DNA from: Myxococcota bacterium
GTDB taxonomy: Bacteria > Myxococcota_C > UBA6777
Assembly (NCBI GenBank): GCA_963169055.1
Contig: CAUJFU010000072.1
Location: forward strand, 1 to 13,823
Direction: 5' to 3'
Length of the DNA: 13,823 nucleotides
Positions 6,549-13,694 of the stretch are shown in pieces; within the stretch, counting starts at the first letter, position 1, and every line of letters starts with the position of its first letter. Both the position numbers and the translations under genes were made by a program. The notes under the pieces are model-generated. The model was not told the DNA's origin. It saw only the letters and a list, made by a program, of their open reading frames with translations, and made no database searches.

Positions 6549-7403
6549 GTGTCGAGGCGTTTTCTGCTGGCTTGTGTGCAGTTACATGGAAGCGATGACC
6601 TTCAAGGGAACCTAGAGCGTTGCCGTCGTTGGATCAAGGAGTCTGTGGAACGCGGAGCGGAGTTGGTCTTGCTGCCCGAAGACTTCGCCTTTTTGGCGCG
6701 AGGCGAACAAGACAAGCACAACCTGACGAGCGCCCAACTTTCGAGAATCCTTGAGACGATCCGAGAAGAAGCCTTGCGCCACAGTGTACACGTCCTTGCG
6801 GGTGGGTATCCCGTGCGCGTCGAGGGCGAGGAACACAAGCTTTACAACCGCGCTACGTTGTTTTCGCCCGATGGAACGGAGCTTGCGCATTACGAAAAGC
6901 TGCATTTGTTTGATGCCGATCCTCCCGGTGCGCCGCCCTTGCGAGAGTCCCATCACATCCAACGCGGCGATCGCGTTGTGGTCGTCGACACCCCGCTTTG
7001 CAAGATCGGCTTGTCGATCTGTTATGACTTGCGTTTTCCTGAGCTGTATCGGGCCTTGGCTCTCCAAGGAGCCGAGTTATTGACCGTCCCTGCGGCCTTT
7101 ACGCTCACTACAGGAAAAGATCACTGGCGGATCTTGTTGCAAGCACGCGCCATCGAAAATCAATGTTACCTCGCAGCCCCCGCTCAATGGGGACGCCACT
7201 CTGATACACGCTTTTCCTTTGGCTCCTCGCTGATCTGCGATCCTTGGGGGACTGTCCTCGCATGCGCCCCTGAATCCGAAGGGATCGCCCTCGCAGAGTT
7301 CCAACCCGCCTGCCTCGAATCTGTTCGCCAACGCATCCCCTGCCGTTCCCATCTTCGACACGATCTCTTTTCTTTCAACCTCCAAAACCCTTCTTCTACT
7401 TGA
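6549..7403 (+). CDS. Carbon-nitrogen hydrolase, Nit1/deaminated glutathione amidase-like
   Basis: Soluble cytoplasmic amidase of the nitrilase superfamily, 284 residues, starting with GTG; GAGGTG lies just upstream. The Glu-Lys-Cys catalytic triad is visible: Glu in L-L-P-E-D-F (about residue 44), Lys in H-Y-E-K-L-H-L-F-D (about 114) and Cys in I-G-L-S-I-C-Y-D-L-R-F-P-E (about 157). The sequence after the Cys (A-L-Q-G-A-E-L-L-T-V-P-A-A-F-T, then H-W-R-I-L-L-Q-A-R-A-I-E-N-Q-C-Y) and the D-P-W-G-T-V-L-A motif place it in the Nit1/Nit2 branch, whose known members hydrolyse deaminated glutathione or omega-amides as metabolite repair. The exact substrate cannot be read from sequence. It is divergent from sctQ and has no evident link to secretion. 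The lipoprotein gene starts three bases after its stop, suggesting co-transcription. Confidence 0.88.
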   Translation: MSRRFLLACVQLHGSDDLQGNLERCRRWIKESVERGAELVLLPEDFAFLARGEQDKHNLTSAQLSRILETIREEALRHSVHVLAGGYPVRVEGEEHKLYNRATLFSPDGTELAHYEKLHLFDADPPGAPPLRESHHIQRGDRVVVVDTPLCKIGLSICYDLRFPELYRALALQGAELLTVPAAFTLTTGKDHWRILLQARAIENQCYLAAPAQWGRHSDTRFSFGSSLICDPWGTVLACAPESEGIALAEFQPACLESVRQRIPCRSHLRHDLFSFNLQNPSST

Positions 7404-7406
7404 GCC

Positions 7407-8390
7407 ATGCGCAAACCATCCAAAACTCCCTTTTTGCTCCTGATGTGCAGATCATCCCGATCGACCCTGATGTATCAACCATCCAAAAACCTCCTTGTGA
7501 TCTGGATGTGGTGCTGGATGGGATGGAGTTTGGCGGGATGTCAACGCGATATTCTGCCCTTTCCTTCGACCATCGCGGGGCTTTCCCGTCCTTCAGTGTC
7601 TTTGGTTTCCGAAAACCTCGATGGGATCTTGGATCGCGTGCGCTGGCTTGAAGAGGCCCGTTATTGGTCACAATCCTTGATCCAAGCCCACGGGCTGAGC
7701 CGCAATCTCGGACCCACCACCAACATCCCGCTCGCCCCTGCTTGTGACGCATCGGTGGGCGGAAGTGGATGCAATGCTTGTCTCTCTGTCGGAGCAGTCC
7801 CTGTGTTCGGGGTAGACGAGCGCCAAGGCTCCCTTGGGCTGCGTTGTTGGACCAAAGATTACCTCCAAGGCGATATCGCCGTCGAAGTCCCCGCTCTCGC
7901 CATCGAAGAAGGCGAAGGATTCGAGGATTGGCAAAACGTTGGACGTGGCGGAGATGACAGCGCACGTTTTGTCACAGAACAAGTCTTTATGCGCGGTTCT
8001 CTCGGATATAAGGCGATCTTGCGCAGACGAAACTTTGAGCAACAACGCACCGAGATGTTGTGGGTCGCGAGCCTTTGGGTGCGCGAAGGCGACTCAGGAC
8101 AACCCGAGCGCCGCTTGGATGGCGGGATGGGCTTTGTCTTTGAAGAACGCACCTCCGGCCCCGTCACGCGGCGCTCTGCCGTCTTTCTCGATGAACGCAG
8201 CGTCCTCTACCAAAATCCTACACGCAAAGAACAGATCCATAGCGTCGAATTGCTCGCCACCAACGGGCATTTCTTTTGCCGCTTTATCCCCAAGATCAGT
8301 GGCTGCTGCCAAAAAAACACCTACCCCCCCAATGCCGAACCCTGCGAAGAGATCCCCGATCAACGTTATCCCCTCTCTTGGCCTCTTTAA
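7407..8390 (+). CDS. Cysteine-rich putative lipoprotein of unknown function
   Basis: I do not recognise a family. The frame opens with ATG at 7407, three bases after the nitrilase stop (327 residues). A second ATG at 7470 gives 306 residues and starts directly at a lipoprotein signal: K-N-L-L-V-I-W-M-W-C-W-M-G-W-S then L-A-G-C, with the lipid-modified Cys at residue 24 of that form. The 7470 start gives the better signal peptide; 7407 is better placed for coupled translation; neither has a clear ribosome-binding site. The mature part has several clustered cysteines (A-C-D-A-S-V-G-G-S-G-C-N-A-C and near the C-terminus F-F-C-R-F, G-C-C-Q, P-C-E-E), suggesting disulfides in the envelope. No catalytic motif is evident. 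Probably membrane-anchored outside the cytoplasm; role unknown. Confidence 0.7.
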   Translation: MRKPSKTPFLLLMCRSSRSTLMYQPSKNLLVIWMWCWMGWSLAGCQRDILPFPSTIAGLSRPSVSLVSENLDGILDRVRWLEEARYWSQSLIQAHGLSRNLGPTTNIPLAPACDASVGGSGCNACLSVGAVPVFGVDERQGSLGLRCWTKDYLQGDIAVEVPALAIEEGEGFEDWQNVGRGGDDSARFVTEQVFMRGSLGYKAILRRRNFEQQRTEMLWVASLWVREGDSGQPERRLDGGMGFVFEERTSGPVTRRSAVFLDERSVLYQNPTRKEQIHSVELLATNGHFFCRFIPKISGCCQKNTYPPNAEPCEEIPDQRYPLSWPL

Positions 8391-8452
8391 GCCCACATCC
8401 CGCCCCTATCAACGAAAGATTAAGCCCACATCCCTACCCTATCAACGGAAGA
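8387..8452. repeat. 33-bp tandem direct repeat spanning the 3' ends of two convergent genes
   Basis: Two adjacent 33-base copies, 8387-8419 and 8420-8452, match at 30 of 33 positions; each begins TTAAGCCCACATCCC. The first copy supplies the TAA stop of the lipoprotein gene (plus strand), and the second contains the TGA stop of the AgmX-like gene (minus strand). No GC-rich hairpin terminator was seen here. Confidence 0.9.
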
Positions 8453-8951
8453 AAAAGGGGGTTTGGTAACGCACAGGCTGATCAAGATCGTGGGCAGGAA
8501 ACTTCCATTTGGAGATCGCGCCGAGGATGCACTGTTGGATATCTTTCACTGCGATCTCGCTGCGGAAGATCCGAGGGTTTTGGACACTGCCGTCCTTGGT
8601 GATCAAAAATTCAACGGTGATCACTCCGCCTTTTGGGGACAGTTTTTCGGAGCCTTTGTAACCGAAATAACAGGACTTGAGCGGTTCTTGGTGTTTGTTA
8701 ATGTATGAAAAGGCGTGCTGTTCGATGTATCGATGCTGTGCTGTGCCCTTAAAAGGCCGCCAGTCGCGGCGATCGATCGGATCGCCGATCGGAACAGCAT
8801 GTGGGGTTTGTGTCTGAACGTTGGTTTTGACCGCAGGGATGGAGAGATAATAACTCACTCCAGCACTCGCCACGCCAAGAACCAACAACATCAAAAAGAT
8901 CGGCAAGGTAAACAGCGGTTTGCTCTTTGTATCGGATGCTTTGGCAGCCAT
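8442..8951 (-). CDS. AgmX/PglI C-terminal (TonB-C-like) domain protein, membrane anchored
   Basis: 169 residues from ATG 8951, with a strong AAAGGAGA ribosome-binding site eight bases upstream. A short charged N-terminus is followed by one membrane helix (about 13-35), a linker with Thr, Pro and Gln, and a C-terminal domain (about 72-155). In that domain G-G-V-I-T-V-E-F-L-I-T-K-D-G-S-V and C-I-L-G-A-I-S-K-W-K-F-P match the TonB-C-like domain typical of AgmX/PglI proteins in myxobacteria and relatives. The two family cysteines, Cys94 and Cys141, are kept and may form a disulfide. The topology puts the domain in the periplasm. Members have been linked to gliding motility and cell-envelope complexes, but this one is a minimal version without FHA, zinc-ribbon or repeat regions, so its partner is unknown. 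Transcribed alone; the next gene upstream ends 298 bases away. Confidence 0.75.
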   Translation of the reverse strand: MAAKASDTKSKPLFTLPIFLMLLVLGVASAGVSYYLSIPAVKTNVQTQTPHAVPIGDPIDRRDWRPFKGTAQHRYIEQHAFSYINKHQEPLKSCYFGYKGSEKLSPKGGVITVEFLITKDGSVQNPRIFRSEIAVKDIQQCILGAISKWKFPAHDLDQPVRYQTPFFFR

Positions 8952-9014
8952 GTTCAAGGTCTCCTTTATTTTTGGCTCAAAAAGAAATAGGACGGACTTG
9001 TGAGATAGTGTTGA

Positions 9015-9066
9015 TGGGGCTTTGCCCCAAACCCCACAAGGGACTGTCGCCCCTTGACCCCGTGTT
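9015..9066 (+). repeat. Double-hairpin intergenic repeat, copy 1
   Basis: Contains two stems: GGGGC/GCCCC with a 3-base loop, and CAAGGG/CCCTTG with an 8-base loop, joined by AAACCCC and ending ACCCCGTGTT. An inverted second copy lies at 13610-13662 with the stems conserved and the loops changed. Such GC-rich double hairpins are typical of REP-like or terminator-like dispersed repeats. Confidence 0.85.
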
Positions 9067-9189
9067 GGCGGGGTGAGCATTCGTTTTTCACACAAACGAC
9101 GGCACCGCTTGAAGTGCCGCGAACACGGCTTTGTTGTCCACGACACCACGACGCGGTGATTCGGCTTGTTGCGGTGCAGCCTTCGCACC
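9057..9189. other. Hairpin-dense remainder of the 8952-9249 gap
   Basis: Downstream of the double-hairpin repeat there are four further small inverted repeats in a row: ACCCCG/CGGGGT (9057-9074), TCGTTT/AAACGA (9081-9099), CGGCAC/GTGCCG (9100-9119) and GGTGC/GCACC (9173-9189). No credible protein is encoded. It lies downstream of the VKOR-DsbA gene on that gene's strand, so some stems may end its transcript, although none is followed by a T-run on that strand. A structured small RNA is possible but unproven. Confidence 0.45.
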
Positions 9190-9249
9190 CCGCCCTAGTC
9201 TATCCACGCCACTATTTTTTATCGGAACCGCTCTCCCATTTTGTCTAAA

Positions 9250-11028
9250 CTAGCGGCGTTGCGGGCGAGAAGTTGGAGAATGCGTTGAGGGCAATGAGAC
9301 GGGGGTGCGTTGAAGCGGAAGGACGGGCTGTGAGGTGGGTGTGCGAGGCAACGGGGCGAGAGGACGGGGAACGGTAGGAGGCAGAAGAGCCGATCGCAAG
9401 GCATCTGAGGGGAGGGAACCTGTGTACGATTTTCCGTTGAGCAAAAAGGCGGGTGTGACGCGGATATGGAGGCGTTTGCCCGCTTCGATATCTTGTTGGA
9501 GAAAAGCGTCAGAGTCTTTGCTTTCCAGACATTCTACGAAGATCTTACGATCCAAGCCAAGGTAAAACGCCCAATCCACGAGCTTTTCGCGGTCGAGCGA
9601 TTTGTGTGTGTCATGCAACAGATCATTCATCGGCCAAAACAGCTTTTGTTTTCCAGCACAATGGCTGGCTTTCGCAAGCAGGCAGGCCATCGGATGCGAA
9701 GCCTTGTCAGCGGATGGATTGCAGGACGGATCGAGCGGATAATGGCGGCGAATCAAGCGCAACGTGTCTTTGTGCTGGCGGACTTTCTCACGCAAGGCTT
9801 GGTGTTCGCGTTGACAAGAAGGGCAGGTGTAGTCGGTGAATTCCTCGATCGTCACACGGGGCTGTTCGGCTCCGATCCATGCGTATCCCTCGGCGGTAAA
9901 GCCCTGTGGTAGGGCGTGATCGCGGCCTTTTGCAAAAAAGGTCGGCGTGCCTTGAACCATCTTCTTGGTGCCATCGAGGATATCTTGTTGGACGTAGGAC
10001 TTGGCTTGTTCGCTATCAAGACAGGCGGCAAAGTCATTGGGGTGAAGACCGATCTCTTTGGCTTTTTCGGGGAGCTGCTCTTTGTCGAGCCGTGGCCCAC
10101 TGATGTACAAGAGATCACTCAAGGCCCAAAAATGCCCTTGTTTTCCGGCACAATACGCTGCATACGCAAACAAACAAGCCTTAGCGTGAAAAGGCTCGCG
10201 GATGCTCGGATTGCACTGGTGATCGAGCGGATAATGGCGGTGGATCACACGCACTGAATCTGCGGCATCCACAAGCAGCTCACGCAGTCGAAAGTTGGAA
10301 CGCTGGCAAAAAGGACACTCGTAATCAGAAAAAGCGGTAATCGTCAGCGCAGGAAGCGTCGAACCGATCCACGGATGGCCTTGGGCATCAAGTCCGTTGG
10401 GGAGTTGCAAAGCGCCCGATGTTCGGGAGGATGGGATGAAGGAAGATTTCTCCCAGTACTTGGGGTAGGCCAAGGGGATCAACACCGTGACAAAGGCAAC
10501 GAGCACGGCGTATTGCAGATGTGATGTGGCCCAGCCAAGACCCGCTGCGACGGCCTCTTTGGGGGTTTGCTCTTGTTGCTTGATCAGCACCAACACCAAC
10601 ACAAAGAGCACAGGGTTGATCACGTATGTTGCAAGGCAAAGCAAGCAAAGCGCCCCCACATGCGCCAAAGACAGATACGCCATCCACGCGCTCGCCAACG
10701 TGCTAACGCCTGTGAGTACAAGCAACATCCCTAAAAGCGCGGGTGTTCGGGCTTCGCGCAATCGCCCTATCCACGCGGCGATCAAGATCAACAAATAGCC
10801 CCACAAGCCCCAGACCGACACAGGCGCTCCCGCAAAACGAGAGTAGGCACTTCGCGCAACGCTATCGCAGTTGATTCGGGCATTTGGAGAGCAAAAGCTT
10901 TTGTGAGAGGGGTCAAGGTTGGCTTTGACATGGATGTATGTCAGATCCACGGAAAGGCCGATACCAACGAGAAGAAGAAGCAACAACAACACCCAAGGTG
11001 CGTTGGAAGGGAGCGTTTTTTTCGCCAT
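9250..11028 (-). CDS. VKOR-DsbA-DsbA fusion, envelope disulfide-forming oxidoreductase
   Basis: 592 residues from ATG 11028. Residues about 10-185 form a VKOR domain of several membrane helices with loop cysteines Cys46 and Cys54 and the active-site pair C-L-L-C (128-131); in known bacterial VKORs this domain passes electrons from a thioredoxin partner to quinone. Two periplasmic DsbA-like thioredoxin domains follow, with active sites C-P-F-C (238-241) and C-P-S-C (402-405) and cis-proline motifs T-P at 361-362 and 525-526. The two domains are a tandem copy: active site, cis-Pro and four extra cysteines (272/436, 285/449, 293/457, 336/500) are each offset by exactly 164 residues. The protein ends in a Pro/Ser/Thr-rich tail (about 550-592). 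It probably makes disulfides in exported proteins. It follows proS by 81 bases on the same strand; the link is probably positional only. Confidence 0.88.
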   Translation of the reverse strand: MAKKTLPSNAPWVLLLLLLLVGIGLSVDLTYIHVKANLDPSHKSFCSPNARINCDSVARSAYSRFAGAPVSVWGLWGYLLILIAAWIGRLREARTPALLGMLLVLTGVSTLASAWMAYLSLAHVGALCLLCLATYVINPVLFVLVLVLIKQQEQTPKEAVAAGLGWATSHLQYAVLVAFVTVLIPLAYPKYWEKSSFIPSSRTSGALQLPNGLDAQGHPWIGSTLPALTITAFSDYECPFCQRSNFRLRELLVDAADSVRVIHRHYPLDHQCNPSIREPFHAKACLFAYAAYCAGKQGHFWALSDLLYISGPRLDKEQLPEKAKEIGLHPNDFAACLDSEQAKSYVQQDILDGTKKMVQGTPTFFAKGRDHALPQGFTAEGYAWIGAEQPRVTIEEFTDYTCPSCQREHQALREKVRQHKDTLRLIRRHYPLDPSCNPSADKASHPMACLLAKASHCAGKQKLFWPMNDLLHDTHKSLDREKLVDWAFYLGLDRKIFVECLESKDSDAFLQQDIEAGKRLHIRVTPAFLLNGKSYTGSLPSDALRSALLPPTVPRPLAPLPRTPTSQPVLPLQRTPVSLPSTHSPTSRPQRR

Positions 11029-11109
11029 GATTTTCGTACTCGGTCGCTGCGTGAAGTGAAGGCTTGCTCAAGCACTCCGAGGCTGGAGTGTTCGGATACG
11101 GCGGGCAAA

Positions 11110-12597
11110 TCAATAAGCACGCGCAAAGATCGCGATCTGGCGCGTTTGTTTTCCCGTATAAAAGCAACGCCCGAGGGGGCCGTCTTGTTCCCCAAGCGGA
11201 TAACAACGATGAGTCATCTTCAGATCTTCTTTGATCTTGTCTTCGTCTTCGTTGCTTCCGGCCCAATAGACTTTGAGAAACCCACCCTTTTCATCTGCAA
11301 CTTTTTGAAAAGTCGCCACATCGGGGATATCGGTGTGTGTGTTGGCTTCGCGAAACGCGAGGGCTTGTTGGTAGAGTCCTTGTTGCACTTCGTCCAAAAA
11401 GCCTTGGATATGCTCCACAAGACCGAGCATTGAGACGCCCATGATCTTGCCGTCTTTTCCGGGCAGATGGCGTCTTGCGACCACCACCGATTGCTTTTCC
11501 ACATCTTTGGGGCCGATCTCGACGCGCAACGGCACGCCGCGCATCTCCCAATCGTTGAATTTGAAACCGGGTGTGAGGTGTTCGCGGGTGTCCAGTTTCA
11601 CCCGAATTCCCGCTTGTTTGAGGGCGTCAAAAGCAGCTTGGGCTTGTTGGAGGACGGCTGCTTTTTCGTCTTCTTTACGCCAGATCGGGACGATCGCGAC
11701 TTGGATGGGGGCCATTTTGGGGGGCAAGCGCAAGCCTTTGTCGTCACCATGCGCCATGATCAACGCCCCAACAAAGCGGGTACTGACGCCCCAAGAGGTC
11801 GTATGCACAAGTTGTTGGACGTTGTTTTCATCGAGGAATTGGATACCAAAGGCACGTGAGAAGTTTTGGCCAAGGTAATGGGAAGTTCCCGATTGAAGCG
11901 CCCAAGCATTGCCCATCATCGCCTCGATCGTGAAGGTGTTTACGGCTCCTGCAAAGCGTTCGTTGGCGCTCTTTTCGCCCGGGATCACGGGGATCGCCGC
12001 AAAGTCTCGCGCAAGTTCGACATACACATCCAACATCCGCAAGGTCTCTTCCATCGCTTCGGCTTGGGTGGCGTGGGCGGTGTGGCCTTCTTGCCAGAGG
12101 AACTCCATCGTCCGAAGGAACGGGCGTGTCCGCATCTCCCAACGCACCACGTTGGCCCATTGGTTGATCAGCAACGGAAGGTCGCGGTAGCTATTCACCC
12201 AACGCGCAAAAGTGTGGCCGATGATGGTCTCCGAGGTCGGGCGGATCACCAACGGTTCTTCGAGCGGAGACGCAGGTTTCAACCCACCTTCTCCATCCGC
12301 TTCAAGGCGAGAATGGGTGACGATCGCGCACTCTTTCGCGAAACCTTCGACGTGTTCGGCTTCTTTTTCGAGGTAGCTTTTGGGGATAAACAGCGGAAAA
12401 TAGGCGTTTTGATGCCCTGTCTCTTTGAATCGACGATCCAATACGTCGCGGATCGCCTCCCATAGGGCATATCCATAAGGACGAATTACCATACATCCCC
12501 GAACAGGGGAGTTTTCGGCAAGTTCTGCCTCGCGCAAGACATCCAAGTACCAGCGGCTAAAATCCTCGCTCCGAGGTGTGATCGCAGTCTCTGCCAT
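11110..12597 (-). CDS. proS: Prolyl-tRNA synthetase, archaeal/eukaryote-type (ProS type 3)
   Basis: Class IIa aminoacyl-tRNA synthetase that charges tRNA-Pro; cytoplasmic. It is 495 residues, the length of the short archaeal-type enzyme without the bacterial editing insertion. Visible: the proline-site T-S-E (121-123), motif 2 around R152-W-E-M-R-T-R-P-F-L-R-T-M-E-F-L-W-Q-E-G-H-T-A-H, motif 3 S-T-R-F-V-G-A-L-I-M-A-H-G-D-D-K-G-L-R-L-P-P (272-293), an anticodon-binding domain (about 297-410) and the C-terminal domain ending with the invariant A-R-A-Y. The four-cysteine zinc site of many family members is incomplete: W-A-G-S-N-E-D-E replaces the first Cys pair and C-F-Y-T-G-K the last, leaving Cys465 and Cys478. 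The ATG at 12597 has GGAGA upstream. Divergent from the TPR gene. Confidence 0.96.
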   Translation of the reverse strand: MAETAITPRSEDFSRWYLDVLREAELAENSPVRGCMVIRPYGYALWEAIRDVLDRRFKETGHQNAYFPLFIPKSYLEKEAEHVEGFAKECAIVTHSRLEADGEGGLKPASPLEEPLVIRPTSETIIGHTFARWVNSYRDLPLLINQWANVVRWEMRTRPFLRTMEFLWQEGHTAHATQAEAMEETLRMLDVYVELARDFAAIPVIPGEKSANERFAGAVNTFTIEAMMGNAWALQSGTSHYLGQNFSRAFGIQFLDENNVQQLVHTTSWGVSTRFVGALIMAHGDDKGLRLPPKMAPIQVAIVPIWRKEDEKAAVLQQAQAAFDALKQAGIRVKLDTREHLTPGFKFNDWEMRGVPLRVEIGPKDVEKQSVVVARRHLPGKDGKIMGVSMLGLVEHIQGFLDEVQQGLYQQALAFREANTHTDIPDVATFQKVADEKGGFLKVYWAGSNEDEDKIKEDLKMTHRCYPLGEQDGPLGRCFYTGKQTRQIAIFARAY

Positions 12598-12689
12598 TCG
12601 TTCTCTCCGTCACTCGTCCTTCAACAAAAGGGATTGCGTTGTGCGCGTCCAACCGAGCGGATCAGGGCGCGCAAGCGAAGAAGTTGCCT

Positions 12690-12718
12690 CTATTAGCACC
12701 GTTCTTTGCAAAGATCAA
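12690..12718 (-). promoter_or_regulatory. Candidate promoter for proS
   Basis: On the minus strand TTGATC (12713-12718) and TAATAG (12690-12695) are separated by 17 bases. The -35 is fair, the -10 weak. It lies in the divergent proS/TPR interval about 90 bases upstream of the proS ATG. Confidence 0.25.
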
Positions 12719-12758
12719 CGACAGGACGAGCAACCACTCTCGAAGGTGCGGCATCATT

Positions 12759-13463
12759 ATGACCGAACAAAAAGCGCTCGCTCCTTTCACCCTGTCCGAC
12801 CTGAGGGGGGAGGTCAGGTGTATCATGCAACAAAAGAAGATGTTTCACGCAATTGAGTTAGGGGACTGGGAACAAGCCCAACAGTCCGCTCCCTGCATTG
12901 AGCAGGGTGGTGTTGCCCAAGAAGTTTGGCTGCGGTTGATCGAAGTGTTACGCGAAACTTCTGTTTCACAAGAAGATCTCCAGATGCTTCGTATGGCCTT
13001 GCGCAAAGCGCCCCGCTGTGTGGGCCTCTATCACGGGCTTGTTCGGTTATTTCTGCAACACCGCGATATCGAACAGGCCGTCTATTGGTGGGGTATTGGG
13101 ATCAAGATCGAACCCCATAACCCGCTGCTTTGGATCGCAGGGATGCGGATCGCATTGCTCCAAGACGACCTATCCACCGCAGAATTTCGCTACCAAAGCG
13201 CCACGCGTTGGATGGCGGAAGACGATCCGCTGCGGCTGCGAGCGGCTGGAAAGCTCGATATGGCGAGAGCTTGTATGGTATGGGGCGAAGGGCAACACGA
13301 ACAAGCTCTGTTTTGGCTGCGCCGTGCGACCCGCTATGATCCGTCTTGGGCTGAACCTTGGGAAGCTTTGGCGCAATACCTCGATACGATGGGTTGCAAA
13401 GAACGCGCTGCTTGGTACGCCACCGAAGCCCGACGCCGACAAACCGATCCCCACCCCAACTGA
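12759..13463 (+). CDS. TPR-like repeat protein of unknown function
   Basis: 234 residues from ATG 12759, preceded by AAGGTG ten bases upstream. A second ATG at 12825, with GGAGG and AGGTG upstream, is nearly as good and would remove 22 residues. The chain is a series of helical pairs with tetratricopeptide-like spacing: about 55-84, 87-119 (D-I-E-Q-A-V-Y-W-W-G-I-G-I-K-I-E-P), 121-152, 157-194 (H-E-Q-A-L-F-W-L-R-R-A-T-R-Y-D-P) and 197-226 (A-W-Y-A-T-E-A). The two I-E-P/Y-D-P turn motifs are the clearest TPR marks. There is no signal peptide, membrane helix or catalytic motif, so it is probably a cytoplasmic scaffold. Many tryptophans. It is divergent from proS and has no operon partner in the window; which proteins it binds cannot be told. 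Confidence 0.7.
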   Translation: MTEQKALAPFTLSDLRGEVRCIMQQKKMFHAIELGDWEQAQQSAPCIEQGGVAQEVWLRLIEVLRETSVSQEDLQMLRMALRKAPRCVGLYHGLVRLFLQHRDIEQAVYWWGIGIKIEPHNPLLWIAGMRIALLQDDLSTAEFRYQSATRWMAEDDPLRLRAAGKLDMARACMVWGEGQHEQALFWLRRATRYDPSWAEPWEALAQYLDTMGCKERAAWYATEARRRQTDPHPN

Positions 13464-13518
13464 TCTTTCACCGATTGCCGGCCCCAAAACATCATCGGAG
13501 CGATTTTATTCCTTCTAC

Positions 13519-13693
13519 GATAGGACTTACGCAGTGGCCAAAAAACCCCGTGTTCGCGTCGTTTGAAGCGACAGAGTCGTTGCTTTGAACAACCGTGATC
13601 TCTTCGCTTAACACGGGGTCAAGGGAGCCGCGCTCCCTTGCGGGGTTTGGGGCAGCGCCCCACAAAAACCATCGAACTGCGTAAAGTTCTATC
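13519..13693. repeat. 175-bp intergenic element bounded by terminal inverted repeats (MITE-like)
   Basis: The left end GATAGGACTTACGCAGT (13519-13535) is the inverse of the right end (13676-13693), with one substitution and one extra base. Inside are a perfect 10-bp inverted repeat, ACCCCGTGTT (13545-13554) against AACACGGGGT (13610-13619), and a copy of the double-hairpin repeat. No transposase is encoded, so it would be non-autonomous. No clear target-site duplication was identified. It lies between the convergent ends of the TPR gene and the membrane-protein gene. Confidence 0.5.
13610..13662 (-). repeat. Double-hairpin intergenic repeat, copy 2
   Basis: Read on the minus strand this matches copy 1 (9015-9066) along its whole length. 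GGGGC/GCCCC is kept with loop GCT in place of TTT, and CAAGGG/CCCTTG is kept with a loop one base longer. The flanking AAACCCC and ACCCCGTGTT are identical. Substitutions confined to loops and one linker base suggest selection on, or frequent copying of, the stems. Confidence 0.85.
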
Positions 13694-13694
13694 C

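Noticed and set aside
9054-9248. Plus-strand open frame of 64 codons in the hairpin-rich gap.
   Set aside because: Runs through several palindromes, has no ribosome-binding site and no protein-like pattern.
12639-12758. 40-residue N-terminal extension of the TPR-like protein from the upstream ATG-type start.
   Set aside because: No ribosome-binding site and no helical pattern; the ATGs at 12759 and 12825 are better supported.
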